DNA of 35,457 bases. Source: a virus. The notes under the pieces are model-generated. The model ran no database searches, was not told the origin of the DNA, and worked only from the letters and a program-made list of their open reading frames with translations. Shown here one piece after another: positions 20,176 to 27,412 of this stretch. A program made the position numbers and the translations under genes. The stretch lies in the IMG/VR virus record IMGVR_UViG_3300031974_001788, positions 1 to 35,457 of that record; one strand, written 5' to 3'. Within the stretch, counting starts at the first letter, position 1. The number at the start of each line of letters is the position of its first letter.

Positions 20176-20273
20176 CAAAGAGACAATGGCGCAGACATCT
20201 GCTTGTACTAAGGGTTGCACTAGCGCTATACATCTCATTCATTATCAAGATGTTATGCTGGCGATGGCAGTGA
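20172..20273 (+). CDS. Basic single-TM small protein, 33 aa
   Basis: MTKRQWRRHLLVLRVALALY, followed by ISFIIKMLCWRWQ. A basic N-terminus and a hydrophobic stretch of about 18 residues suggest an inner-membrane peptide. Coupled to the preceding gene by ATGA. It is the fourth peptide of this kind in the early block. It uses AGA/AGG codons more than earlier genes. Confidence 0.5.
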   Translation: MTKRQWRRHLLVLRVALALYISFIIKMLCWRWQ

Positions 20274-20313
20274 TGTGTGGAAAACTTTTTTCCTGCATCC
20301 TGCTATCAAACCC

Positions 20314-20359
20314 TTGACTTTGTCAGAAATCATTCCGAACTTTACCCCGATAAATCGGG
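20314..20359 (+). promoter_or_regulatory. Promoter/operator before the recombination module
   Basis: A TTG at 20314 stands 20 nt before GAACTTTA (20337-20344), a weak version of the TTG-N20-TAnnTTTG pattern. Immediately downstream, over the expected start of transcription, is an inverted repeat CCCGAT-AA-ATCGGG (20346-20359), a good operator candidate or 5' hairpin. The 107-bp gap is the longest in the rightward block apart from the RNA loci. A preceding GGAAAACTTTTTTCC might end the upstream transcript. Confidence 0.45.
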
Positions 20360-20380
20360 AAAAACACAATTCAATTCCAC

Positions 20381-21013
20381 ATGAAAACAATCATTCATAA
20401 GCTATCTGACGTGCAGGCACGACTGAAAGCACCCAAGGGACAATTCAATTCCTTTGGCAAATACAAGTACCGCTCGTGCGAGGACATTGTAGAATCTGTA
20501 AAGCCCCTTCTAACAGAACATGGTCTCGCTCTCGTGATGAGTGACACTATCGTAGAGACAGGTGGCCGAGTGTATGTGCAGGCTACAGTGACAGTATCAG
20601 ATGGCGAAGCAGAAGTATCCGCTTCAGGATTCGCTCGAGAAGAAGAGAACAAGAAAGGTATGGATGGCTCGCAAGTCACAGGTGCTGCCTCTTCGTACGC
20701 GAGAAAGTACGCGCTCAACGGACTGTTCTGTATTGATGATGGCAAGGACAGCGATGCTACCAACACGCATGGCAGCTACACCAAGCCTGAAAGAATCACA
20801 GCACCTCCTGTTGAGAACGGCAAGATTAAGCCACAGGTAGACGATGAGACTATGGATAAGGCAATCGCCTTCATCCAGAACTCAAAGAATCCACAGCAAG
20901 CTTACGCCATGTCCGTGGACAAGTACACCTTTACTCCCGAACAGGATTCCGAATTGCTCGAGACAGTCAATAAGACCGTCGCAGCTAAAGGCGCAAAGAG
21001 CAAGAGGAAGTAA
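20381..21013 (+). CDS. erf: ERF-family single-strand annealing recombinase
   Basis: 210 aa. Family hallmarks: FNSFGKYKYRSCEDIVESVK at about 22-41, then GSQVTGAASSYARKYALNGL (about 96-115) and FCIDDGKDSD. ERF proteins anneal complementary ssDNA for phage recombination and circularisation. The C-terminal third is a linker plus a Lys-rich tail (AAKGAKSKRK). The ATG of the partner exonuclease overlaps its stop by one base (TAATG), the classic two-gene recombination cassette. Confidence 0.92.
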   Translation: MKTIIHKLSDVQARLKAPKGQFNSFGKYKYRSCEDIVESVKPLLTEHGLALVMSDTIVETGGRVYVQATVTVSDGEAEVSASGFAREEENKKGMDGSQVTGAASSYARKYALNGLFCIDDGKDSDATNTHGSYTKPERITAPPVENGKIKPQVDDETMDKAIAFIQNSKNPQQAYAMSVDKYTFTPEQDSELLETVNKTVAAKGAKSKRK

Positions 21014-21795
21014 TGGAGTTCTCTCTCAAGCTACAGGAGAAGGCAGGCAAGAGCTATCTGTCCTACAGCTCAATCAAGCATGCGCTCACTGACATGCGTG
21101 CCTTCGAGTTGTACATGGCAGGCAAGCTGAAGAAGGAGTCTCCGGCTCTCACCTTCGGCTCGATGTACGACATGATGTTGTTCGAGCCTGACAAGGCCAA
21201 GGCCACCTATCAGGTCATCGACCATGACGAAATCATGGAGAAGATGAGCGACCGAGTCAAGGCCCTGAAGAATCCCAAGAGCTCATCAGAGTACAAGGCA
21301 GCAGTGCAACAGATAAAGACTGAGGCTATCGAGGAGGACAAGCATCTAGTTGATGAGTCAGAGTGGAAGACAGCTCACTTCATGGTGAAGCGGTTGATTG
21401 ACTCCGGCATCAAGGACGGATACATGATGGGTGACTATCAGGTTGAGTTCAACGAGTTCATTGACGACATCCCAGTGCGTGGCTTCTTTGATTGCAAGGG
21501 CGCGGAGTACGTGTCCGACAGCAAGAGCACGCGCTCGATACCGGGATTCAGGTACGATGTAAACAAATTCTCCTATGACATTCAAGCGTATATCTACACG
21601 CAGGTCGCGGGTCTTGATGACTTTTTTTGGGTTGCTCAGGAAAAGACGTACCCGTACCCGGTGGCTGTGTATAAGGCGAAGGAAGAGACGATTCTGAGAG
21701 GGCAGTTCAAGTTCGAGCATGCCGTCGCCAAAATAAAAGATTGGCTTTTCCTTGACAAACCCGTAGTCAATGACTACATTTACGAAGAAATTTAA
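21013..21795 (+). CDS. RecE/exonuclease VIII-like PD-(D/E)XK nuclease
   Basis: 260 aa. SPALTFGSMYDMMLFEP (about 43-59) matches the substrate-entry motif of the RecE/DUF3799 nuclease group. Catalytic candidates are Asp160 (VRGFFD), Asp169/Lys171 (SDSKST) and a QAYIY motif (191-195). It should resect double-stranded ends 5' to 3' to make ssDNA for the ERF annealase encoded just upstream. Length is typical of the phage single-domain form. Translationally coupled to erf. Confidence 0.88.
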   Translation: MEFSLKLQEKAGKSYLSYSSIKHALTDMRAFELYMAGKLKKESPALTFGSMYDMMLFEPDKAKATYQVIDHDEIMEKMSDRVKALKNPKSSSEYKAAVQQIKTEAIEEDKHLVDESEWKTAHFMVKRLIDSGIKDGYMMGDYQVEFNEFIDDIPVRGFFDCKGAEYVSDSKSTRSIPGFRYDVNKFSYDIQAYIYTQVAGLDDFFWVAQEKTYPYPVAVYKAKEETILRGQFKFEHAVAKIKDWLFLDKPVVNDYIYEEI

Positions 21796-21812
21796 TTCAA
21801 CATTCTATTCAC

Positions 21813-22070
21813 ATGGATACAAACAACAAACCAGCAGACCGCGTTTTCATCGGTGATGTAACGCAGGTCAAGTCTTCTGCTCGTGTCAAGTTCACCCTTG
21901 CTGAGTTGGAAGAGATGAAGAAGTACGCAACAGACAAAGGCGCTGTCTATGTCTCAGTCGTGCTGACTCCTGACAAGGAGCGCTACTCAAAGTCGAACGC
22001 TTGGGCATCCGTCTACGACCCACGTGCCGAAGGCGCTCAGCAAACCAAGTCGAACGACGTACCGTTCTAA
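21813..22070 (+). CDS. Small ssDNA-binding-like protein, 85 aa
   Basis: It ends ...AQQTKSNDVPF; a terminal D-x-PF is the hallmark of the protein-interaction tip of single-stranded DNA-binding proteins. The body (KFTLAELEEMKKYATDKGAV, then VYVSVVLTPD) is short for an OB-fold SSB and not clearly one. Context right after the annealase and exonuclease supports a recombination or replication accessory role. Confidence 0.6.
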   Translation: MDTNNKPADRVFIGDVTQVKSSARVKFTLAELEEMKKYATDKGAVYVSVVLTPDKERYSKSNAWASVYDPRAEGAQQTKSNDVPF

Positions 22071-22094
22071 AGGGTAAACTGTTTCATGATGTTA

Positions 22095-22124
22095 GGGGGT
22101 GGCCTTGGGTTAAGGGCTGCCCCC
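22095..22124 (+). promoter_or_regulatory. Strong GC hairpin in the intergenic gap
   Basis: GGGGGTGGCCTT pairs with AAGGGCTGCCCCC, giving a stem of about 12 bp with three G-U pairs and a small loop. It lies in the 64-bp gap between the SSB-like gene and the 83-aa gene. No U-run follows, so it is more likely a transcript-stabilising or translation-modulating hairpin than a terminator. Confidence 0.45.
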
Positions 22125-22134
22125 GCTTCATCTC

Positions 22135-22386
22135 ATGAGAGACATCTACTACTACGAACTAAAGCTCCGGTACAAGAAAGGCAAGAAGGTAATCAGAGAG
22201 TACGGCGCGGAGGACTACGCTGTCACCAGTGCAGAGACCAAGGAGGACATCCTCAAGGGGCACACATGGGACAGGATGTACCGCAACTACTACGGACCTA
22301 GATACGATGGCACAGTCGAAATCAAAATTGAAGAGATACTCTCCAAGAAGAGAGTGGGTTCCAAAGTACGAAGTCAAGCGCCGTGA
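22135..22386 (+). CDS. Hypothetical basic protein, 83 aa
   Basis: Opens with MRDIYYYELKLRYKKGKKVI; it is Tyr/Lys-rich throughout and has a beta-rich appearance. No family recognised. Its 3' end overlaps the DnaA-like gene by 80 nt in another frame, so either a long genuine overlap exists or one start lies further downstream. Confidence 0.6.
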   Translation: MRDIYYYELKLRYKKGKKVIREYGAEDYAVTSAETKEDILKGHTWDRMYRNYYGPRYDGTVEIKIEEILSKKRVGSKVRSQAP

Positions 22387-22732
22387 TGTCGGCGACCTCA
22401 TCAAGGTGAGGGACTCGTACTACCAAGCTATTGGTTACCCGTTCGACCCACATAACCGAGAGCAACGCAACGTCATCTTCCGGGTGGCTTTTGCAGAGGC
22501 AATGTTCCACTACTTCACAATCACGTCAATCGCCAAGGCTCTTGAGAAAGACCACAGCAGCGTGAGTTACTACGTGAAGAACTCATCACTGTACGATGGG
22601 TACTACGACTTCTACAAGATTCTCAAGGAAGCAGCTACCTGCATCTACCACTTGGAGGTGGGGAGTACAGCCTTGGGTATGAGACTCAAAGAAAATATCA
22701 AGCAGTATGTCGAGGCACTTGAATCACCGTGA
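22307..22732 (+). CDS. DnaA domain IV-like DNA-binding protein, 141 aa
   Basis: TSIAKALEKDHSSVSYYVKN (about 73-92) closely resembles the 'IG..f.kDHSTV..a..k' helix-turn-helix of DnaA domain IV, preceded by a basic helix (REQRNVIFRVAFAEAMFHYF). There is no AAA+ domain, so this is a stand-alone DNA-binding module. It could recognise the phage origin or act as a repressor. The start at 22307 is the first ATG giving a coherent basic N-terminus (MAQSKSKLKRYSPRREW). Confidence 0.68.
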   Translation: MAQSKSKLKRYSPRREWVPKYEVKRRDVGDLIKVRDSYYQAIGYPFDPHNREQRNVIFRVAFAEAMFHYFTITSIAKALEKDHSSVSYYVKNSSLYDGYYDFYKILKEAATCIYHLEVGSTALGMRLKENIKQYVEALESP

Positions 22733-23093
22733 CTTTGTGCGAGACGTCAAGAGCGTGTGCAACGAGCTCACTTCTCTACTTACGGAGAAGAACAAGAGGT
22801 ATGGCAACGCTGCGCTCAACCCAGCGCGTATCTTTAGCAAGGCTACCTCACACGAGCAACTGCTAGTTCGCATCGACGACAAGCTGAACCGCATCAAGAA
22901 CTGGGGTGCATCAGACATTGATGAGGACACACTGCTAGACCTGATGGGCTACTTGGTATTGCTAAGGATTAACATGAAACATGAAACAGGTGGTAACGAT
23001 ATTCGAGGACCTTTACAACAAGGCACCGCTGTACATCACAGTGGAAACAGCACTGCAACGCATCCAATCTGGCAAGCAGAAGCAGAAGATTGA
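22707..23093 (+). CDS. NMAD1/DUF1599 (MazG-like) protein, 128 aa
   Basis: Residues 18-90 contain NELTSLLTEKNKRYGNAALN, then RIDDKLNRIKNW and DEDTLLDLMGYLVLLRI. This matches the nucleotide-modification-associated domain 1 family, related to MazG-type NTP-handling folds. The last ~35 residues (after MKHETG) lie entirely over the start of the primase-helicase gene in another frame and look non-family. The overlap is 113 bp. The start overlaps the preceding gene by 26 bp. Likely involved in nucleotide metabolism during replication. Confidence 0.62.
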   Translation: MSRHLNHRDFVRDVKSVCNELTSLLTEKNKRYGNAALNPARIFSKATSHEQLLVRIDDKLNRIKNWGASDIDEDTLLDLMGYLVLLRINMKHETGGNDIRGPLQQGTAVHHSGNSTATHPIWQAEAED

Positions 23094-24768
23094 GCGCGTC
23101 CGTAGCGGAGACAAGGACGCTAAGAAGCTCTTGCCTATCGTGCTGTGGAGCGGTGTGTTTAATGAACGCAAGGATGAGTCGCTGCAGAAACACAGCGGCA
23201 TCATTGTCTTAGACTTCGACCATGTCGATGACGTAGAAGATGCTAAGGCTAGGCTTGCCTTCGACCCGCACGTGGTAGCGTGTTGGACATCACCCAGTGG
23301 TGACGGAGTCAAGGCACTCGTAGAGATTAGCAACCCGGAGAGACACAGGGACCACTTCCGTTCTCTCTGTGATTACTTCCAAAGAAAGCATGAGCTCGAG
23401 GCTGACCCATCGGGCATCAACGAATCGCGTGCGTGTTTTGAATCGTACGACGACAACATCTGCATCAACTCAGAGCCCACTAGGTTTGGTGGACTCAAAT
23501 CGGAACAGCATGCAGAGCCAGACCCTACCGAGGTAAAGGGGCGTACTGACTACGAGAAGCTTCAGATAGCTGCTCAAATGATTCGGTACGCCCCCGATGG
23601 GGGCAAGCATGCAGCCTTAGTGCGTGCCTCCTACCTGATGGGTGGCTTCATTGCTGCTGGTCGGGTCGAAGAGGACGAAGCCTTTCGCGTACTCGTTCGT
23701 GAAATTGAAGCGCGGAATCCTCTCGACCTTGACCAAGCCCGCAAGACAATCGTTGATGGCATAGAGCAGGGCAAGCTTGCACCGATTGGTGAGATTACTC
23801 GTGAGCTTGAGAAGGTCAGGCACGAGATGCGGGTGAACGATGGGGACATGTCCTTCATCACATCAGACGACAGAGACTACGAGTGGATTCAGAAGTTCAT
23901 CGCAGGACAGATTGAGCTGGGCCTCGGTACAGAGAATGAGAAGTTCGACGAGTACTTCAGGTTCAAACGTGAGTTCCTCATGATTAACGGACACAGCAAT
24001 GTGGGTAAGACCACCTTCACGCTGTGGCTGATGGTCGCTGCATCCATGTTGCATGGGTGGAAGTGGCTTGTCTACAGTGCAGAGAACCCGACATGGGCCA
24101 ACAAGATTAAGGTGATGCAGTTCTGCATGGACATGCCAATCAAGCGCATGAACCACAAAGAACTTACGGCTGCACACGAGTGGGTGAACAAGCACTTCAC
24201 GTTTGTTGACAACCACAAGAACTACAGTGTTCACGACATCCTTGTCTTCGCAGAGAAGATGAAGAATTACGAGGGCATCGACGGCATCTTGGTTGACCCT
24301 TACAACGCACTGCGTATTGACCTGAGCTCACACCGTGGACTCAGCACACACGAGTACCACTACGAGGCAGCCAGCGAGTTCCTCACTTTCAGCAACAAGC
24401 ATCAGGTTGCAGTGTGGGTCAACGCCCACGCCTTCACCGAAGCACAACGTAGGAAAGGTCCCGATGGGTTGCCGCTTGCTCCTTACGCTGAGGATACAGA
24501 GGGGGGTGGTAAGTTTGTGAACCGTGCCGACGGATTCATTACGCTGCACCGCAAGACACAAGCAGAGGACTGGAGTGACAGGCGTACCGTGGAGATGCAC
24601 GTACGCAAGGTCCGCATGACTGAGACTGGTGGCAACCCCACCGCACTAGACTATCCACTACGATTCGAGTTCAGCAAGCAGCAGTCAGGATTCAACTTCG
24701 TGAGCCCCGGGCCACGCCTGTTCCGTCCCCTGTGTGAATTGCTTGTGGGAAAACAGATGAAGCTTTGA
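22981..24768 (+). CDS. Primase-helicase: BT4734-like N-terminal domain plus RecA-type ATPase
   Basis: 595 aa. Residues about 5-165 match the BT4734/VirE N-terminal domain typical of Bacteroidota and their phages: VTIFEDLYNKAPLYITVETA, then KHSGIIVLDFDHVDD and WTSPSGDGVKALVEI. The LDFD acidic residues (77-80) are primase-like. The C-terminal half is a RecA/DnaB-like ATPase with Walker A GHSNVGKTT (337-345), a SAENP segment (366-370) and Walker B GILVDPYNAL (435-444). The combination suggests a replicative primase-helicase or helicase-loader ATPase. This is the strongest protein clue to a Bacteroidota host. Confidence 0.85.
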   Translation: MKQVVTIFEDLYNKAPLYITVETALQRIQSGKQKQKIERVRSGDKDAKKLLPIVLWSGVFNERKDESLQKHSGIIVLDFDHVDDVEDAKARLAFDPHVVACWTSPSGDGVKALVEISNPERHRDHFRSLCDYFQRKHELEADPSGINESRACFESYDDNICINSEPTRFGGLKSEQHAEPDPTEVKGRTDYEKLQIAAQMIRYAPDGGKHAALVRASYLMGGFIAAGRVEEDEAFRVLVREIEARNPLDLDQARKTIVDGIEQGKLAPIGEITRELEKVRHEMRVNDGDMSFITSDDRDYEWIQKFIAGQIELGLGTENEKFDEYFRFKREFLMINGHSNVGKTTFTLWLMVAASMLHGWKWLVYSAENPTWANKIKVMQFCMDMPIKRMNHKELTAAHEWVNKHFTFVDNHKNYSVHDILVFAEKMKNYEGIDGILVDPYNALRIDLSSHRGLSTHEYHYEAASEFLTFSNKHQVAVWVNAHAFTEAQRRKGPDGLPLAPYAEDTEGGGKFVNRADGFITLHRKTQAEDWSDRRTVEMHVRKVRMTETGGNPTALDYPLRFEFSKQQSGFNFVSPGPRLFRPLCELLVGKQMKL

Positions 24769-24804
24769 TGTTGTAAGTACACCTATGTACCAGTAACTTG
24801 CATC

Positions 24805-25242
24805 ATGGCACGGCGTAAAAGCATGAACCGTGGTGGCAAGAAACTCAAGTCAGGTCTTGAGGTTTACTGTTACGACAAGTTGAAAGAAGCCAAGCTCAAG
24901 TTCGAGTACGAGCCTGAGAGCTTCACTCTCGTCGACAAGTTCATCTACCCCGGCATCTATTTCAAGTCGACCAACAGGCGACCTGACATGATGGATTACT
25001 CAGGGAAGATGGTCAGGAAGATGGAGTACACACCGGACTTTGTGTCTCACGAGCACAAGTTCATCATCGAAACCAAGGGGTACCAGCGCACTCAGCACGG
25101 GTTCCCACTTAGGTGGAAGCTTTTCTTAAAGCAAATGGTGGAGACCGGGAATGGCGACTACATGTTGTTCGTGCCGAAGAACAGCAAACAAGTAGACAAG
25201 GTCATTCAAATCATCAAGGATGAAATTAAGAAAGCTAAGTGA
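24805..25242 (+). CDS. PD-(D/E)XK endonuclease, T7 endonuclease I-like
   Basis: 145 aa. SGLEVYCYDKLKEAKLKFEY (Glu19), YTPDF (Asp78) and FIIETKGY (Glu89-x-Lys91) form the E...PD...ExK catalytic set of endonuclease I-type Holliday junction resolvases and related nucleases. The basic N-terminus is MARRKSMNRGGKK. It would resolve branched DNA before packaging, fitting the recombination module. A 36-bp gap precedes it, containing a small GTAC...GTAC inverted repeat. Confidence 0.68.
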   Translation: MARRKSMNRGGKKLKSGLEVYCYDKLKEAKLKFEYEPESFTLVDKFIYPGIYFKSTNRRPDMMDYSGKMVRKMEYTPDFVSHEHKFIIETKGYQRTQHGFPLRWKLFLKQMVETGNGDYMLFVPKNSKQVDKVIQIIKDEIKKAK

Positions 25243-25432
25243 ACTGTACTCGTTCTCCACGCAGGAGATTCAGAGGCTCACAACAGAGCTGTACGAGTCG
25301 CTGCATGACGATGCAGGCAATCCCATATCCTCTGCTGAGGAGGTGTCGGAACTGGTCAAGGACTTCCGGATGAAGGTCAACATTGAGGTAGCAACTGTCA
25401 AGGATGCCTGCCTTGAATACAACCACTCATGA
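25220..25432 (+). CDS. Hypothetical helical protein, 70 aa
   Basis: MKLRKLSELYSFSTQEIQRL starts a mostly helical, acidic protein (EEVSELVKDFRMKVNIEVAT). No family recognised. It overlaps the resolvase-like gene by 23 nt and the next gene by 4 nt (ATGA), so it is tightly embedded between two nuclease genes. Confidence 0.66.
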   Translation: MKLRKLSELYSFSTQEIQRLTTELYESLHDDAGNPISSAEEVSELVKDFRMKVNIEVATVKDACLEYNHS

Positions 25433-26034
25433 GCAAGAACTTCCTCAGAGACCAAGAGCTCGGTGACCTCGGGGAGCAGCTGTGGGCTGCGTGGATTAAC
25501 GCCAAGGGGGGTGACGCTGTCATCTCTCAGAACGGGCTAACTGAGAACGGAGAGACGCGGAACTGGGATGTGTACGACCAAACCACCGGAGTGTACTACG
25601 AGGTCAAGGTGGACATCAAGGCGCACTACTGGGCCAAGAGAAGAGGAGAGCCAGTCAATCTGTTCCTCGAATACGAGACAGTAAAAACCCACAAGCCCTG
25701 TGGGATTATGAAGACTGATGCTCAGTACTTGGTGTACATCGTGCGCAACCCGCAGGACCTGCACATCGCATACACCTTTGACTTGGAGATGCTGCGCGAT
25801 TATCTTTGGGACGCACACAAGCTCAAGAGATTCCCTGTTCGCAAGCCTGTGATGCACGGAATCGGCAACGTCAATGGCTGGACACCACCTCTGCACGAGC
25901 TCGTAAACGATAAGGAAGCTGGCTTCATCAAGCTGTGCATCCTTCCACTCTCACTTCTAAACCCATCAAATGAAACAAACGTATCGGAACTGTCGCTGCT
26001 TGAGACAGAAAATCGACAGCTTGCTTCAGAGTAA
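25429..26034 (+). CDS. PD-(D/E)XK-type nuclease candidate, 201 aa
   Basis: LGDLGEQLWAAWINAKGGDA (about 11-30), then NWDVYDQTTGVYYEVKVDIK (about 45-64). These supply the Glu, Asp (WD) and ExK (EVK) of the restriction-endonuclease-like fold. Later segments (YLVYIVRNPQDLHIAYTFDL) are beta-rich and plausible for the core. It could be a second phage DNA-processing nuclease; the substrate is unknown. The C-terminus overlaps the 66-aa gene by 65 nt. Confidence 0.6.
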   Translation: MSKNFLRDQELGDLGEQLWAAWINAKGGDAVISQNGLTENGETRNWDVYDQTTGVYYEVKVDIKAHYWAKRRGEPVNLFLEYETVKTHKPCGIMKTDAQYLVYIVRNPQDLHIAYTFDLEMLRDYLWDAHKLKRFPVRKPVMHGIGNVNGWTPPLHELVNDKEAGFIKLCILPLSLLNPSNETNVSELSLLETENRQLASE

Positions 26035-26170
26035 CGCGTCGTATCAAGCGCACAACATTGGGTCAGGAACTACCCCAGAAGAGAAAGAGGAGGTGAACCG
26101 CTACTGTTACGAGCAGTTCATCCTCCCCATCAAAGACTTGGACGAAGACTTCTTTGAGTCTATCAGCTGA
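25970..26170 (+). CDS. Last rightward gene, hypothetical, 66 aa
   Basis: Opens with MKQTYRNCRCLRQKIDSLLQ; the acidic C-terminus ends FILPIKDLDEDFFESIS. Three Cys residues. No family recognised. It overlaps the nuclease gene by 65 nt and meets the leftward 237-aa gene tail-to-tail with an 8-nt overlap. The two stop codons share the palindrome TCAGCTGA, leaving no room for a terminator. Confidence 0.55.
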   Translation: MKQTYRNCRCLRQKIDSLLQSNASYQAHNIGSGTTPEEKEEVNRYCYEQFILPIKDLDEDFFESIS

Positions 26171-26876
26171 CAATCTTTGCGCCCCCTGCCATGGTCATAC
26201 CAACCATGTCCTTTGGGTCACGCATCAGCTTCATAGCTCCGCCTCCCTCGTACTCCATCGCGCCGCCCATGCCCATCTTGCTTTGCTTGTACTCAGCAAC
26301 CATGGCCTTGGCTTCGTCTTCTGAGACGCCGTGCTTCTCGACAATCATCTTGACGACCTCGTCTTCAGAAGGCATGTCCTTCATGCCATCGAGCATGCTC
26401 ATGACTTTGGACTTCACTTCACCGCCCTCCTCGAACTTTGAGAAGAACGCTGCATCCTCTTCCTTCTTCTTCTTGTCGCTTGTAGGTGTCTCACCTCTCT
26501 CAAGCTTACGAAGCAATCCGCTCTCGCCACCAACCTCTCGGGTGTCACGGAGTCTTTTCTTGTCTTCATCAAAAGCCTTGTGCCCTCCGGGTCTCTGGCT
26601 TGGTGGGATGTCTGGCCCCATCCTAGGTCCGCTCTTGCCTTGGTCGTAGTACTGCGCCTGTTCTGCAGTCATGTTGCCGTGCATCTTGTTAGGGTCGCCC
26701 ATTGCGTATCGGTTCAATGGCTGGCCCTGTCCCTTTTCGATGTAGTACTTCTCGTCTTCGCTCAGGGGAATGCTCTGCACAAACTCAGGTCCCGGCTTGT
26801 TGTCCTGAGGTACAGGTACCGGAGCCTTCTGGCCTTTCTTGCGCAGCTCGCGCTCAATGTATTTTTGATTTGCCAT
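26163..26876 (-). CDS. Late GG-motif protein, 237 aa
   Basis: A charged, low-complexity Pro/Gly/Lys-rich N-terminal half (VPVPQDNKPGPEF; QRPGGHKAFDEDKKRL). Then come FEEGGEVKSKVMSML, a helical acidic domain (EDEVVKMIVEKHGVSEDEAK) and a Met/Gly-rich end with YEGGGAMKL and MAGGAKIVS. It carries the same GG motif as late proteins at the left of the window, supporting a common late/virion role. Preceded by a TATATTTG box only 4 nt from the ATG. Confidence 0.66.
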   Translation of the reverse strand: MANQKYIERELRKKGQKAPVPVPQDNKPGPEFVQSIPLSEDEKYYIEKGQGQPLNRYAMGDPNKMHGNMTAEQAQYYDQGKSGPRMGPDIPPSQRPGGHKAFDEDKKRLRDTREVGGESGLLRKLERGETPTSDKKKKEEDAAFFSKFEEGGEVKSKVMSMLDGMKDMPSEDEVVKMIVEKHGVSEDEAKAMVAEYKQSKMGMGGAMEYEGGGAMKLMRDPKDMVGMTMAGGAKIVS

Positions 26877-26880
26877 ACTG

Positions 26881-26888
26881 CAAATATA
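26881..26888 (-). promoter_or_regulatory. Bacteroidota-type -7 box (TATATTTG), leaderless arrangement
   Basis: A perfect TAnnTTTG match on the minus strand in the 18-bp gap between two leftward genes, 4 nt from the ATG at 26876. Transcription would start at about the A of the ATG, giving a leaderless mRNA. The same layout occurs at 12351-12358. Confidence 0.5.
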
Positions 26889-26894
26889 AGTTAT

Positions 26895-27203
26895 TTAGTC
26901 ACAACCCTTTTGGCGCAGTTCGTCTACCAGAATCTGTAGCTGTTCGACGTCGCGCTCAACGTGGTTCAATCTTAGGTTTTGTTCTGCGTCATCGGGCAAG
27001 CTACCCATCTCTCCGCGTGGCCACTTAACCCTGAACTCTGAGTTAAGTTCAATCTCTTGGTTGTGACGCATCGTCTCAATCTCTAGGTGAGACAGGGCCG
27101 ACATGATTGTAAAGTAAACCCAGACCGCACCACCGACGCCGACAACAATCTGCAACAACCACTTGATGTTAATGCCGAAGTTCGTATTATCGTCGAGCTT
27201 CAT
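26895..27203 (-). CDS. Single-TM coiled-coil protein, 102 aa
   Basis: One transmembrane helix (about 14-33, WLLQIVVGVGGAVWVYF) followed by a helical, probably coiled-coil, C-terminal part (LNHVERDVEQLQILVDELRQ). It ends RQKGCD. Topology and position next to the holin-like gene suggest a lysis-associated membrane protein (holin partner or spanin-like), but no signature is decisive. ATGA overlap with the upstream gene. Confidence 0.62.
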   Translation of the reverse strand: MKLDDNTNFGINIKWLLQIVVGVGGAVWVYFTIMSALSHLEIETMRHNQEIELNSEFRVKWPRGEMGSLPDDAEQNLRLNHVERDVEQLQILVDELRQKGCD

Positions 27204-27409
27204 TGCATTTGGTTTTTAGCCAGAAGCAGTTTGATTTCCTGAATGTCCTTGAGCAGTTGCTTGACGTCATCTTTGAACTCCCTGTTGTCTGCCTCAAGAG
27301 CGTGTACTCTAGATGACAGCTTGTTGTAATCGGCTTGGAATTTAATCCAGCCCATGACAAGGGCTCCGGCTACTGTTAAAAATTCAAAGTGGGTTAAGTT
27401 GTCTAACAT
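27200..27409 (-). CDS. Small membrane/coiled-coil protein, 69 aa
   Basis: A hydrophobic N-terminal segment (FEFLTVAGALVMGWIKF, about 8-24) is followed by a long heptad-like helix (KLSSRVHALEADNREFKDDV, then VKQLLKDIQEIKLLLA). Similar in build to the 102-aa protein downstream; together they may form a membrane-anchored coiled coil in the lysis cassette. No family assigned. Confidence 0.62.
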   Translation of the reverse strand: MLDNLTHFEFLTVAGALVMGWIKFQADYNKLSSRVHALEADNREFKDDVKQLLKDIQEIKLLLAKNQMQ

Positions 27410-27412
27410 GGT

